NCBI GenBank assembly: GCA_963070105.1
Contig: OY718807.1
Location: forward strand, 124,001 to 188,000
DNA: 64,000 bases
Origin: Litomosoides sigmodontis
Taxonomy: Eukaryota > Nematoda > Chromadorea > Rhabditida > Onchocercidae
Reading direction: 5' to 3'
Shown here in pieces: positions 25,378-40,828 of the stretch. Numbering within the stretch: position 1 is the stretch's first letter; the number at the start of each line of letters is the position of its first letter. The translations under genes and the position numbers were made by a program. The notes beneath the pieces were generated by a model that was not told the DNA's origin, ran no database searches, and saw only the letters and a program-made list of their open reading frames with translations.

Positions 25378-27974
25378 TCAGCTGATCGTGTCATTCACAC
25401 ATTCCTTTTTGCTTACACTTTGCTCTGGCAATGATTTAGAAGGAAGGACAAAGTCAACATGTTTGCGCTTTTCCAGTCCTGAGGATGTGGTGGATAATGA
25501 AGGAATCGTGTTTTGACGCCGTTTTTCCATTTCCAACTTCTGTCTTTCAAGAGCTCTTTCTTGTTCTGTTTTATACTTGCTTGACAAAAGCTGGGCCTTA
25601 AACAACCTTGCAAAAATATTAGGAAAACCAACTAATGTGAAGTATGTACCAGAGGAAGTACCTTGGTAGTATGTAAAAAACCCTCCCCTGATGTTCTCTT
25701 GCTATTGATAGATAAATACAAACGCCACCAGAAAAATCTGTGAAAATAAACATCATCCCCTGCATTAGGTTATAGAGTTCACCTGTTTGTCAAAAATAGA
25801 ATCCAGTACATCAACAGGAGCTTGCATCCTTAATGGGATCTTTTTGCGGAAAGTCTGATCTCTTGATTTCTCAGTGCTTGGTAATAATAACGGTGGAGTG
25901 ACTGCACGTTTCGTTTTTTCCTGCAAAAAATTACTTATATCATCAAATTGAGAAACTTGAAAACAAAGATATTCTAATCCAATTTTTAGTGTTTGATTGC
26001 GCGTGCAAAAAAATAAGGTAAACAGAATTCTAACCACTTGTGATGTAGTGGCCAGTTCCGCATCAGAATGCATTTTTCCGTCTTTTATGACGAATCCGGT
26101 ACAACTAGATGGAACTTCTTTTTGTTTCGATTCTGACGTCCTTTCAATTGTAGTTTTTAAAAAATTAGTTTTGAACTTGATTTTAATTGGACCCTTTTGA
26201 ATTAGCGTTTTGGTTGTTTTTTCATTCACGCCTGCTGTTTTTGATTCTATAGAAGACGATTTCGAACTCCGTTCTCGACCACATTTCTCATCTTCCTTTT
26301 CATTTACTTGGCCCTCTCCAGAAATCAACTTTATTGCAGAACTCTCTGCTACTTCATCTGTTTCATTCACGTTTTTGCTGATACTATCAGCACATGTATG
26401 CCTTTTTTCAAGAAAGGGTTTTCGAGATTTCTTTCCTTTTCTTATTTTATAAAGCCATCTTAATTCTTCATCATCACTGGAACTAGTCGGTTCTCCACCA
26501 GTTACTGCTTTCTCATTAACATTTTCGTGCTTCGAATCTTGATGTTTCCTTCCGTCCGAATACGTCAATCTTTTCGACTGAAAAAAAAAACACTTTTAAA
26601 AAGGAAAGCTTACAATGTGACTAAACGTTAAAAAAAGTAGTTATATGAATCTGCATATCCAATCAAACCTTAATCAGCATCCGATACTAAAGAGCACCTG
26701 GTAAAATGTTAAAATACAAAAATATTCCGGCAATTCTCACTTCACATGGAATCAATTCCAACTTAGGATTTATTTCTTCGCTCAATGTTAAAGATTTTTC
26801 AACTCCTAGCATATGGAAGGGCCTTCCGTGAACTGCAGACGTATTGGATAAGCAATGTGATGCGAATGCCTTTTCTGCTTCCATCTGTACTTCATCAATT
26901 GAGGATATATTCTAAAAAAAAAAGTATCTATGAAAAAAAGGTGGTAATAAATCATAAACTTATTTATATTGTAATCTGAATAATGATTTTTAATTCTTCA
27001 ATAAAATCTGCATTAAAAACAAAGCTATCTAAAATAACTATACCGAAAGCTCGATAGAAAACGATTCTTCTATCAAATTGATCTCATCAACTTCATCGTT
27101 ATGTCGACTTTTCTTTATTTTTGGAGATACAACAGATTCTGAGTCCAGCCTAGATTCATTTTCATTCTCTTCATCCTACAACGAAATGAATTTAAGACTC
27201 TGTTTTCTAGCAACCTCAATAGAATCTTACCGTACACGAATCAAAGTAAGCTTTCCTAAATTGCTTTCCTCGTACTTCGACATTGATCTGAAAAACAGTT
27301 ATGAACCAAAGGACTTTCGATTTCAAAAAAACGTGAAATTACCCCCTTCAACGATCTCCTTGCTCCTCTTTTCATAGGCTGTTTATCTGGTTGAGGTTGC
27401 GGAGAATACGTCTGTCGACTGTTACGTCCCGAAAGAACTGCTTCCTATAATAATATTGAGAGGTTGATCTATCATACCCATAAAAGATTTATCATATCTT
27501 CAAACGAAAAATGGAATTGAGTAAAATTGGTTTGAACGAATAGGCCAATCAAACATCAAAGCGCTATATCCTGTTCGAAAGACTTCTGAAAATTTGTTCA
27601 CAAGACGACAGTAATATTCAAATACGGTCATCAGCGGTGTATGCATTCGTATATTATATTTTAAACATCGTCAATGTCGTACACTACATATCGTTATAAT
27701 CATTTTCACTGTAGATACTATGGGATTAAATACTACAATAAATGGATGAGTTCTTTAACCTGTCATTGGAAGGATAATTTGAGTGTAAAAATGGCATCAA
27801 TATCTGGCAAAAGTTCTAAACCTGCAATCTATCGGCAAGTACATTTCTAGTCCCCGTAGTATCAAGCCCTCTCTGTTTCAATTCTCGGCGTAATCTCCCC
27901 GTATCATATAGTTGTATCAGTGCCGGATTCAGAGAATCAGTTCCTGCCGCGCTTCTTCGACTTCTTGTTGCCAT
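25378..27974 (-). CDS. SAP-domain nuclear protein, copy 2 (3' end replaced at junction)
   Basis: This copy uses the same exons as copy 1 shifted by +25456: 27822-27974, 27343-27444, 27231-27287, 27044-27175, 26741-26911, 26038-26577, 25783-25920, and a last exon 25378-25596. The joined frame is about 503 residues. Beyond the shared sequence the frame crosses the junction at 25415/25416 and gains VSKKECVNDTIS before a TGA at 25378-25380. Those residues come from DNA downstream of AP-3 mu, so this C-terminus is an accident of the duplication. Alternatively the GTAAGC at the junction is the original splice donor and the native gene continues into an exon present only beside copy 1. Either way the copy 2 gene has probably lost its native 3' end. 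Confidence 0.72.
25415..25416. other. Duplication junction
   Basis: The end of copy 1 (attcctttttgctta) abuts the start of copy 2 (cactttgctctgg). On the minus strand the junction splits a Val codon of the SAP gene and sits beside a GTAAGC donor-like hexamer. There is no obvious microhomology with the right flank (tttttcc). The left flank lies outside the window. Confidence 0.93.
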
Positions 27975-29256
27975 CACACTGAAGAAAAATCAGAGGAATG
28001 AAAAATACAGAAATGTTTTATAAAACCAAAGTCAAACATACGTGCAATATAAAAGTCCTCACTGGATCGATGCAAAAGAATTATTTTCGTTAAATTTAAA
28101 AAGAGATATCCAACAAAATAACACTATACTTATCTTTTTTTAAAGATATTGAACTAGACATACATAACCAGTCATAAAAAATCTATTACAGCACCTATTA
28201 ATATTAAGTACCAAAATATTCTTGTGCAAAAAACTAGATAGGATTACAGAATCTTTCTTCTTATTAATAATGATGCCAGGCAAAATTTGAAAGCACAGGC
28301 CTGACCAATAAAAAGACGTTTATGTTGATTTACGTTGATGGGTCGGAAAAGTAATCTATTCAACAAGTTATTATTTATGCCAGCGATATAACCTCATAAT
28401 AGGAAAAAGTGGATGGAGTGAGACGGAACATAGCCCGAGTTCCGTACTTCGCAACAACAATCACCAACAAAAACCCCAAACACAAGCAGCCATGAAGACG
28501 AGAAGCGTGAGCAACGCGGTAAGCCTGGTCGGAATATACGGCTTATCCGTGAAATATTGCAGGAAATGGCCGGGGCCGTAGTGCGCAGCTTAAACGCAGA
28601 TGCGTATGGGGAGTTTGCGGAGTTTACCCTGTTTTGTTGTATGCTATCTTTCGTGTGCACTCCGTGTTCCAATGAGGTTGGCGTTATATGCGTCACATTC
28701 ATGAATGAATGGGAGATATTTACACTGTTTGCGTATGAATTCTTGTTTCTGTAGGCTTTTGCAATGAATTTGCATTGGAAAGTAGGTCCGTAGAACGGTT
28801 ATTTCATGCAAGTAACTTCACTACACTAAAATAGAGGACTGATCTACAGGATATCTGAATCCCGATCTCATCTGTTTAAGAGGGCTTTTTGAAAAAAATT
28901 AAACTTCTGAAAGAAAGCCCATTTAACACAACTGAAGCGGAAGGGCTCTCTTATATTCATGCGGTAGGATTTTTTTTTGCAACAGGAGTGATTTTACCTT
29001 CTCTAAGTATTAAGAGTAGTGATCTTTTGTTTTACTCGATACGTGCAGAATTTATCATATAGCTTACTTAAAGTAAGAGTGCAAATATAAGCTACTGATT
29101 ACGATGAAGCAGTTTTTTCGAAGAAAAAACAAAATGCTTAAATCAGTGGGAATTAGTGTGTGTATTACATACATAAATCGAACATTCTTGTTCTCTTACC
29201 ATTGTTTCTTCATCCTATCATATATTATTTAATAATTCATGTTTCCAGAGAAAATC
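27975..29256. promoter_or_regulatory. Divergent SAP/Rpn1 spacer, copy 2
   Basis: Identical to 2519-3800, including the GC-richer open stretch near 28386-28754 and the acceptor-like site before the Rpn1 ATG. Confidence 0.5.
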
Positions 29257-32200
29257 ATGGTTGAAAAGAAGGCTGGAATAGCGTCTGAGAATAAAAATGT
29301 TGCAATGAAGAAAAGTACAACGGATACTGGGGGAGAAAAAGATGGAAAAGAGGAGAAAAAAGAAAAGGATGAAATGGTTAGATTATGGCATATTATAAAT
29401 GAATTTCACTGGTAGAGATTGTTGATACAGATGAGTCTTTGAGTAGATGTATGACAGCAGTGCTTAGTAGGATTATGGGGCCCTTCGGGAAGGTAACGCG
29501 GGGAGGGAAAGGATAAATTAGGATGTTTTTTTCGCTTGTGGTAATTTCACATTCTTTCTATTTTTTTTCATTCCAGACCGAAGAAGATATTAAGCTGAAA
29601 GAGGATTTGGAAATGTTGATGCAACGCTTAAACGTGCGGTTTTCTTCATTATTCCTTTTTTCTTTTACTTTTCTACTAACGTTGAAGAAATGGGCAGTTA
29701 AGAGCTAACATGGTTTGCTCATAATATAATTTAAGAAGTTAGATGGAAAATAAGGCTAAGAAATTTATGGGGATTCTTCTCGAAAAACTGAAATATTTGC
29801 ACTCATATTTAATGAAGAAATAGTAATGTTATTACTATATTAAAATTACATAATTGGCTTAGGACTACCATGTGAATTCTAAAGAAGTATTTTTTAATAA
29901 TCTATGACTAGTTTTAGGAAGGGGACATTTCGTTGTATCAACCAACACTTGAGACAATGAGAAGTATTATTCGCGCTTCGACAACTTCTATGACATCAGT
30001 ACCAAAGCCGTTGAAATTTATGCGTCCGCATTATGCTGCAATTAAAGAAATTCACAAGAAAATGACGGAGGGGTCCACAAAAGTTGGTTCTTGTTACTAT
30101 TGGTTCTGTTTACTTTTGTTTAGTGAGTTGTCTCTTTTTATTAAGAGGCATAATTACTATCGGATGGATGAGGGGCTAATTAAATAATTTAAGAATTTAA
30201 AATTGCATCCTAGTCGAGGGATTTAATTGTTAGGGTACTACGCAATTTATAATTGCGGTCTATGCTGGTGCTCACCAGATAATTACTTTGCTCAGTCAAT
30301 ATAATGGTCTAAAATATGCTTAAATCTAAAATCATGAATTTTTTGTGATTTATCAGATGAAGGAGGGAACTTTCTCGACAGATCTGTCTACCGAACAGGA
30401 TGTAAATTCTAACTGCATTACAGAAACTTTGCGCAGATATAATATCAGTGTTAGCGATGACATCGGATGATAGAAATGACTGTATTAATTATCGTATGAT
30501 GGGAAAGCATGAACCAATTGGTGATTGGGGGCATGAATATGTGAGGTGAGAACCTCTATTATTTTGATACATTTGAAACATATGTGCATTAAGGCAGCAG
30601 AATGATGAGTTGAGTCAGGCAGAACCAATCGAAAGTGGATCTCGTATTTAAGTTCTCAGATTTGTTTCAGTTTTCTGTACATCGTAAAAAAGCACATGTA
30701 GCTAGTAATGAATCCTTCATACTTAGGCACTTAGCGATGGAAATGGCGGAGGAATGGCGTTCCTGTGGTGATGGTAGCGATGCTCATAATAAACGCCGAG
30801 AACAGCTATTAACGCTCACTCGAGAAATTGTGCTACACAATATGAAGCACAATGCCGAAGTTGAAGCGTGTGACTTACTTATTGAAATTGAAAGACTTGA
30901 TCTGTTGTCTGAGTATGTCGAAGAAGTTGACCATGGCAGGGTTTGCTTATATTTGTTGAGGTATGTCGTAATTTCTCTTTCTTGAACAATCCCAGTAGTA
31001 TTATTATAAAAAAAAAAAAACTATTCCTCATAGGGCATTAAGGAAGAATGAATCTTGAAATTTTTTGGTCCCATCACCTGGCCTCGGATAATGGTTATAG
31101 TTCTTCATCGAATATCCTGCTATGTGTGGATCATAGTAAAGGGCAAAGTTGAATTGTTATAAAATCCATCTTATTTAATTTCATCAGCCTATTTGAACTG
31201 TTGATGAAGTTTCTTTAATTTACTACAGTAGTACCCAGTTCTAGTTGCTCACCGTTAATGCCAGATCCGGATAATGAGATTTTGATTAAAACAGCAATGA
31301 ACATCTACCGAAAATTCGGCAAAAACTTCGATGGTTTGAGATGTGCTATTATGTTAAATGCTGTTCCAACAATGCGCGAAATCGTTCTTAACACAAAAGA
31401 TATGTAAGTTGTTATTATTCTATATTCTTTCTTTGTAAAATTTATTTACATTGGTTATTTTACGTTTGGAGACTTTAATTTTGAGATAGAATAATTTATG
31501 ACTTAGTGTTTTTTTATTAATGAAATTTTTTTTCACGAAAGCGAAGAAACTATAACTTCTTTCAAAATGGTCTTTTTCTTGATTATGAAGTTCGAGCCGA
31601 TATTGGTGTTAAAAATATTTGTTAGCACTTTGACAGTAATGTGTTATTATGAATGTTATCCAGTAAGCATTCGATATTTGTCCGAGGTAAATCGTAAGAG
31701 ATGGGAATGAAGAACGGGAGGAAAAGTAATCAAAAGAATGGCTCCATGTGTATCGTGCACTCACTTTATATCTATTCGTAATGTGGGACATGTTGGAAGG
31801 GAGGGGAGGAGGGGAAGTCAGCGAAGTTTAAAAACAACAACCACTCGTATGCAATGTCACTCATAAAAATGGCTCATAAAAAATTTGTTTTTTCAGATTA
31901 GAACAGAAACAGATGGCTATCTTATTGGGTCGACATCAAATTTTTCTTGATCTGGAAGGTGTCGAGAATGGTGAAAAGCTGATGGAATTAAATTCAAATG
32001 CTAATCTGCATACGTACTTCCATTCGTTGGCTCGCGAACTTGACATTATGGAGCCCAAAACCCCTGAAGGAATCTACAAAAGCCACTTAGAGCAGAGTCG
32101 TAAGTTTGTTGTCTTACGTTCTTGTAATCTTTTTTTTAGATCAAATTATTCAAGTAACTTTTTTCACCATTTTTTCCGATTAATTAGTAAACGACACTCT

Positions 32201-35200
32201 CAGTCACCAGAAAATCGTAATGTGAAATTAGGTTTGCTCTGCTTTATTTTAATTGTTATTTCAGGACCGTTTGCTGGTTCATCCGCATCAGATAGTGTCC
32301 GATCAAATTTGGCGGCAGCATTTGTTAATGGATTTGTAAATACTGGCTTTGGAGTCGATAAAATGATGACGGAAGCGGAAGATGCAAGTCGTTGGTTCTA
32401 TAAAAATAAAGAATATGGTAAGATTTGTTCTAGATATTTGTTGCGCGTCCGTTCACTGATCTTGTCGTGTTTTTGCAGTAGCATTTTCGAATTTTGACTT
32501 TTTTCTTGTAGGGATGCTCTCAGCGGCCGCAAGTCAAGGATTAGTTTGGCGATGGGATATCGATACAGGTTTAGCACAGTGCGATCGGTTCCTTTACGTT
32601 AACGATGATTTTATTAAGGTAGATGAACTCTGATTAATTATATAAGGTCTCTGTTGCTAATTAAATTGGTACGACAAATAAAAATACATTTATTCAATTT
32701 TTCTTCCCCATTTCAGTTCATTTTTCAGGCAGGTACCCTTATAGCAATAGGAATCATATCCTCAGGTATCCAAGACACGTGTGATCCGGCGGCTGCTCTA
32801 CTTATGGACCACATAAACAGTGATCGTACGGTTATGCGAATTGGTTCTATTTTTGGATTGGGTTTAGCGTATGCGAATTCGAAGAGGCTGGCAGCATTGA
32901 AAAAAGAAGACGGCGGAATCGTATTTGAGCTTAAAAAATTGTTGTTAGATACAAAGCCATCTGCTACTCCTGAAGTAATTTTTTTCTTTATGCTGAGAAC
33001 AGATGAAAATAAATAGAAAAGTACTTTAATAAGCAAAATAAGCTTCTTTAGAGAGATTTATGTAAGCGCATTTGTCATATAAACTAGTTTGATCATCATA
33101 AGGTATCCATACATGCCCATTATTTCGGTGATTAACATTTAGGTAAAAGGGTTAGCGGCATTGTCGATAGGATTCATTCTGGTCGGTACCTGTGATCACG
33201 TAACAGCGTGCGAGTTGTTCAATTATTTAAACGAAAAGACCGCAGTGGAACTACAGGACTCTAATTACCGTTTCGTCGCACTAGGAATTGCTCTAATTTT
33301 TCTCGGTATGTGTTTTTTACTTTCTCATAATATGTCGATGAAAGGAAGTCTGCTGTTCACTTTTCTCCTTTTCTCCTTAGGCGCTCAGCAAAGGAGTGAA
33401 GTATTTGTTGAAATGGTGCGAGCATTACCCGATCCCTTTGGAACAATGCTTTCAACGCTTATTGATGTATGCGCTTACGCTGGGACTGGAAATGTATTGA
33501 AAATACAAAAGCTTCTTCATATCTGTTCTGAACATTATGAAACTAAAGAAGCGAAGGAAGCGAAAAAAAAGGTATTTGATCTGGCAACTACACTTTGTAT
33601 TATAGTACTGCTTTACTGAACTAGGATCATTGTGATCTGAATAGAAATGATATGGTAGTTGTCAAATTTTTCATTGTTTATTGCGGACTCATTGTATTAG
33701 TTACGGTGTTGCATTTTTTGTGTGGTAATTAGAAAAATTATGAAGTTTGTATTTAGATTTGTCGTGTAACTTAGAAAGCAGCTTTAGGGAGGAAAATAGC
33801 TTCTGAAATTTATGAGGAAGTTTTGCATTTTCCCCGTGTTGTTTGGATTTATTATTCATTTTTTATGATAGCTATGATTGATCTTATGACATAATTAATG
33901 CTTCTCCAGACAAATAAAGAAGACAAAAGTGATAATAAAAAAGAAGGTGATACTTCGAGCGAAAAAACGGATTATTCGACACAACAGGCGGTTGCTGTGC
34001 TTGGTATTGGTCTTATCGCTATGGGTGAAGAAATTGGAGCACAGATGAGTTTGAGGATGTTCGGACATTTGGTATTTATTTTAAAATATTATGCTACAAA
34101 CATTATATTATATTCTTTTAATTCGTGACAATTTCAGTGTCTACTGAAAATTTTCATATGGATCATTGTCACTTAATTCACTTCTTGATTCGAATGTTGC
34201 AACGGTGTTTTTCAGATTCGTTACGGTGAACCAGTTATTAGACGTGCGGTACCTCTGGCATTAGCTTTAATAAGTACATCCAATCCGCAGCTTTCAATTT
34301 TGGAGTCACTTTCAAAATTTTCACATGATGCTGATGCAGAAACGGCTCACAATGCGATTTTCGCGATGGGTCTTGTAGGCGCTGGTACCAACAATGCAAG
34401 GCTTGTTTCCATGTTGCGACAGCTTGCAAGTTATCATCACAAGGATCAAGTAAGCGGCATTTTTCATTATGTTATTCATTGTCATAAATTATCAGATGGT
34501 GATTGAATAAAAGTCAAGCGCTATCAAAATAGTGTCAAACAATCTGTGTGAAGTTTACTTATCGTACTTATTCGATACACCTTTGTTAATTACACTAATA
34601 GATCACTTTTTTCTGAAATCGTCTGAATATCTCACTCTCAAATTATTTTGCTCAGTATTTCATTATGACATGGTTCTCTTTCTTTATTTGTTCTAAATAT
34701 CCACATAGTTTAGGTAAGCCTAATGTTGGTGCGTTTGGCTCAAGGCATGACACATATGGGTAAGGGAACGATGACGTTAAATCCGTTTCATTCCGATCGT
34801 CAACTTATGTGCCCTGCCGCAGTTGCTGGGCTTCTCACTATTTGTTACGCATTTTTGGAAGCCAATAGTTGTAAGTTGTCCTTTTTGAGTTACAAAAAAA
34901 ATAGAACTAGGCTTCGTTTTAAAATTTTCGAATCATTCATGTAATCACATAACTTTTTTGGAACTAGTCGAGTATGTCGATTTTTAATTTGTATTACGGT
35001 TTTCAATGGTGTTGATGCTTGAAAGATATTTAAGTTTATTTACAGCTGTACTGAACAATCGACAGCATTATTTGTTGTATTCGTTGACTTTGGCAATGCA
35101 ACCGCGACTGTTGATAACTCTGATTGAAGATGAGATGAATCCGGAGAATTTGAAACAGGTAAATGTGAGCGTTCGAGTGGGACAAGCTGTTGATGTCGTT

Positions 35201-35800
35201 GCTCAGGCTGGGAAACCGAAATCAATCACTGGCTTTCAGACTCATACAACGCCAGTCTTGATGGCTTACGGTGAAAGAGTCGAGCTCGCTAATGAAGAAT
35301 GTTAGTTTACTTTTTTATTTTAGTCATCCTTCATTTTCTTCAAGTTGTTTATCTAGTAGATATCAAACAGTAAGAGGAAAATATGCGAAATCCGACAAAC
35401 TCAAAAAAAATTCATTTTTCCACTTCTCTGAATGTGGATGGTAGCCTTTCTGTTTTACAAAAAAGGCTCGCTAAAATTTCGGGACCATAAGATTTTTAAA
35501 AAATTGTTTTACGCACTGATGAGCTTTAATTTCGAGGTATTTATGAATAATGATTAATTTCAGACTACTCTCATTCTGTGTATTTTCACCAACTGTGTAT
35601 AGTACTAACGTATAATCATTTTTTAAATGGTATATCGAAGTTTAACATCTTAGAAGTACATCATTCATCAAGCTTCGTTTAGTTCCTGCTTAATATTTTT
35701 GTTTTCAGATATTTCGTTGACGCCATATTTGGAGGGTTTAGTAATTCTCAAAAAGAATCCCATTTATGAATCTTCTACAGCCGAAATAAAGAAGAAGTGA
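29257..35800 (+). CDS. rpn-1: 26S proteasome regulatory subunit Rpn1 (PSMD2), copy 2
   Basis: This copy has the same seventeen-exon gene as copy 1 at +25456. Every long reading frame inside it is unchanged, so it should encode the same roughly 939-residue scaffold. No frameshift, stop or splice-site loss is seen, and the gene looks fully functional together with its own upstream region. If the duplication is real, this worm carries two intact loci for a stoichiometric proteasome subunit, which is unusual. Confidence 0.95.
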
Positions 35801-36355
35801 TGCATTTGCAGAGTTCTGTGAATGTTTTATCATATGTTGTTCAAAAAATTTTCTAAATGAAATTTGAGTACAAAAGAATTATTCTAACTCCCTGAAATTA
35901 TTTAACTGGAATAGAGATAGAAAGCATCAAGTTCTGCTTTCAGTATTGAACAGCGTCTTTCACGAGGGAATATGAGGTGATCTGATAAATGAACTTCTTG
36001 CTAGTATTGTTTTGTTGAATTTTTCGAATGTACTATCGCTTTTTTTAACTTTATGGATATGAATTTTAGTGATCAGAAAAAAATATTTGAAAACTATCGT
36101 TTCTTCTTGACTGTGTTTTATTATCATTAAGTAATGCCTTGACCGATGCTACTCTTTCATTGAAATTTTAACCGGATAGCGATTTGCATTTCGTAAATAT
36201 TTCACAGCGTGAGTGCTGTTCATAATGAAGAATAATCTCGCATAAGTAGTGAAAGGATCGAAGGTAGGCATTTTTGGGTTTCGCGGTTGTAAATGGAGGT
36301 TTATATCTTTCAATTTATTGCTTTTTGCCCGGAAAATTTACCTAAAATAGATCAA
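35801..36355. other. Rpn1 to snapin spacer, copy 2
   Basis: Identical to 10345-10899. No additional gene is seen. Confidence 0.4.
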
Positions 36356-37055
<700 letters not shown>

Positions 37056-37536
37056 CTGAATTTTCTTTTTCTTAAAGAACTATTCAATTTATGCAGCGAT
37101 TGATTTTATCGTGAGTTACGTTCCTGGATGGGTTTAGAATGTCAAAAACTTCAAAAAGTCCATCTGGGATACCACATGACGAAACAGTGCTTTGGCATAG
37201 GAAAAGCCGGTGATTGCTTGGTCTGATTACTGTATCCTGATAAAGTGGTAGTTCATGGGGTAGGAACATATCGGTGTGAAGTAAGGAAAGACAGGAAAGT
37301 ATTGGCAAAAATCATCAAAATCCACTATGGTAGCATGAAGTATCTCATGATGCATGGTATATGGATTTAACATTGTGTTTCATACATTCTGATGTGCGAT
37401 CCGTTTCCATGTCCACGAGCATGGTTAATGTTATTAGTCAGCCCTCATGCACTGTATTTGATCACGGTTTGATTTGAACATACAATCTTTATATTTCAAA
37501 CAAATTGTACAAAGTAATAAGCAGTTGAAAATGATT
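37056..37536. other. Snapin/FAM8A1 convergent spacer, copy 2
   Basis: Identical to 11600-12080. Nothing further is recognised. Confidence 0.4.
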
Positions 37537-39231
37537 TCAAGCATTAACGACGATCGTTTTTGCTGCAATATCATAGCCAGCACGATTGTAGGTAAATGCA
37601 TAAGCTGCTGCACTGAGCGGGAAAAGTAGATTGATAAGCATGTTCTTCGTTAGTGATCGTAGTAAAGAGCTGGAATATTCGCTATTAAGAGATTTACAGG
37701 ATGCATCAAAACTGATTTTCTTACAGAATGTGACTATTCGTAGCTCTTCAGTGTGATCAAACAGGCCGTAAGGTACACTTCTTATGAATAGTTCTCTTGA
37801 TTCTGAGGATTGTAAGCTGAAATATTCCACGGGATGTGAAATCAAACCATTAATACATTAACAAGAAAATGCGTCGACACGCAAGAAAAAGAACTGACTT
37901 TTTGAATGGCACGCCAAGCGTCCGCACAATATTCACTTCTTCGGAACCTGTTATCGGTATTACTTGGTAACAAGTAATTACTTGAATATTTAACGCAACT
38001 TTCCCCGGCGTTTGTCCAGCGGGTACTGATCCAAAACCATACGATACAAATAAGGCCTAAGCAAAAGTTTGCAATATTAATGAAATCTGATAAGATCATG
38101 AGTGAAGTTCATGACAATTTACAGCGAAATCGGTTGGTATTACATTGCAGTGTAATACAGTGCGCATCTAAAAAGCTTTTTATATTGGTAGACAAAATAA
38201 ACGTTAACAAGATCAAAAGCTGAGTAATGCCAAATGACTACGGTTGACGATGCCCAATACAGGTCCACACGTGCGCTAAATTTTATTCCTAAACATTTCT
38301 ATAGCACTAATGACAGAAATAAGCAGTTGAAATGGGATGACCTCCACGATACTAACGACGACTTTTGCGAGCATTTCAATAGGGAACAGTTCTTGAGTTA
38401 CATCGATCAACGTATGCAAGTCAGCATTATCACTCAATAATCGGTCGTATTTATCCAAATCCCTGAAAATATGTATTGCAGCGATTTCGGCAACGCATTT
38501 ATTTCTTAACAAGCCTGAGTGAGATTTGTGCGATGATTGGAGCTCTTTTACATTGAAGCTGAGCAAATTCGCAACACAACACGACGACATTAACGCAATA
38601 TTCTTTCTCTGCATCATATCTAATTTTATATATAATGTACATATATAAAGTTATTTTGACAAATATTGCATCTGTTAAATAGGGTTACTGCTTAGCTAGA
38701 CAACTAATGGTCGGAAGCAACGGAAAAGGTGCTTTAGACTAAAGAATTATAGAAGTCTTGCAATATCTATCACTATAATGGAAGATGAATATAGAATGTC
38801 ACTTACACAATACCAAGTTCCACCAAGAAATATACAATAAATAATTTTGCGACAAACGCGAAAACAGAATCGATAACTTCCGCAAGAATACGTCGTGTAA
38901 AGGACGGGATCGTGCGACGCTGGATGAACTGATTTGAATTTGATAGATTAGCCGCAGGTGGAGTACTTGAAGTGGCATCGAGTGGAACCGGAGGTACCGT
39001 GCTCTCTGGGTGATTACATGATGCTAGATATGCTAATGAATGCATGGTTGCCATTTGATGACAAAATGCCCAGCAGTGAGCAGTGAATAGCCATTTACGT
39101 AATTCAATTGCATACGCCGCAGCGCTACCATAATCAGTAACCGGGCACGCCATCACAGCAGCTGAGGGTGACGACAATTCTAGTTGGCCTTCTTGATTCT
39201 CCAACTTTTCGCGCTTCCTCACTTCATCCAT
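37537..39231 (-). CDS. FAM8A1-like RDD-domain membrane protein, copy 2
   Basis: Exons 38807-39231, 38342-38462, 37899-38056 and 37537-37669 repeat copy 1 at +25456 and encode the same 278 residues, including the aromatic helix, the RDD start and the GQTPGK signature. No difference from copy 1 was found. Confidence 0.88.
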
Positions 39232-40828
39232 GCTGTAAAATTCGATCGGAAGTTTTAGTTTGTAATAAACTTTTGGGTATCAGCGTCAGCAATAAATAAC
39301 TAATAACATACAAGTAACTACTGATTTGTTAATAATTCAGGATGAACTTGCCAATAATCAATATGATGAAGGTGAAGTTGTAAAAACCTCACGGTTAAAT
39401 ACGACACGAAATATGTTGCACACATTCCATGACACGAAAAATGAGCCTAACTCATAAAGTAAAGCATGCGAGATGTAAGACAGCCGTGGTCGACATCATA
39501 CACTAACGAAGTGACGTGGAAAAGACATGTAAACAACCCCACAACACTTGAAATATATATATGTCGACGGGAACCCGATATATACATATATAATAATAAT
39601 AATAACGTGTTGTACCCGAACCTACACATTCTTATCAAGCAACGCTCCAGAAACAGACACGAAAACACCACGAAAATTTCCTGCTCTTCTCGCCCTCGCC
39701 CCACTTCTAAACTAAACAGTTCGGAATGGATTTGATTGAGACGAGCTCCGTCGTACCGGTCCTCCTCAGGACCGCGAAATTGATGTGCTCTCGGCAACTG
39801 TTAGTTTGTTACGGGTGTCGTGAGGATCTCCTGATTCGGCGGGGCATTCGGGAGTCTGATTCGGTGTGGACCATGGGTTTCTGCTGGGGTCGGAGATTTA
39901 ATTTATGTCAAGTCATTAGTAGCTTATTTTCCTTCAGACTCCTTGCGCCTTCCCTATTCTTCCAAAAAATGATAAAAATTTCTATTTACGGAAAAAATTC
40001 AATGTATCTGAAGTTATCTTGTAATAGTTATATTCAATACACATATTGCCTACATCCCTCCTTTCTCGACACTTCGTATTATGATGTTAATTCGTATATC
40101 TTGTGGCTTTCAGTTCATGGCTCGCATAACTTAATTTCCATTAATGTCTGGACCTATAATCAGTCGTTTGGCGTTTCTGGCTCCTTAATTATAATTTATG
40201 TGGAGCTGATGTATCAAACGCATTGTACCTAGATATTTCACGCATTAAAGAGGAAGAATAATTTGCTAAATAAATCATATTTTTAATTAAGTGTTCCAGG
40301 TCATGCTAAATTCCAATAAAACTATTGATTTGAATGATCGCAAAAGCAAGGTGCAAACGGTGCGTATGAATAATGAGGTTGGCATGGTTTTGTCCTCGTA
40401 TTGTTTTAGGTTGTTCTATTAAAATTACGAGTAGCGCTAGAAGCAAGTTTCAATGCAATGTCAGCTTTCAAGTTACTTAACATGAGGAAGGGTAAGAAAT
40501 GCTTGGATGGGAGAGGAATATAAGATTTTGCAAATATGATTAGTAATGATAGCTATTTTTGGTACAGTGATTCTTTCCTCACCCTTAATCGTAAAGCAAA
40601 TTCATTTCAGAATGAGCTGGCGCAGACAGTTGTTGCGGAAATTGTAGCCAATATGGTTGATTTTGTGTGCAGAGGGTGTATATCATTTGATTACTCATTT
40701 CGACACAATGTTGTGGATCCTACAAATTTTAGGTTTGTTGAAGTATCTAAAATTTTGGATGAAATAATAGTTTTCTGTGTTTTTCGACTATTGTAGAGTT
40801 ATTTTTTCAAATATTGTGCTGTTTTAGA
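39232..40828. promoter_or_regulatory. Divergent FAM8A1/NAF1 region, copy 2
   Basis: Identical to 13776-15372, with the same GC-richer frame (39726-40232) and the same exon-like stretches upstream of NAF1. Confidence 0.4.
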
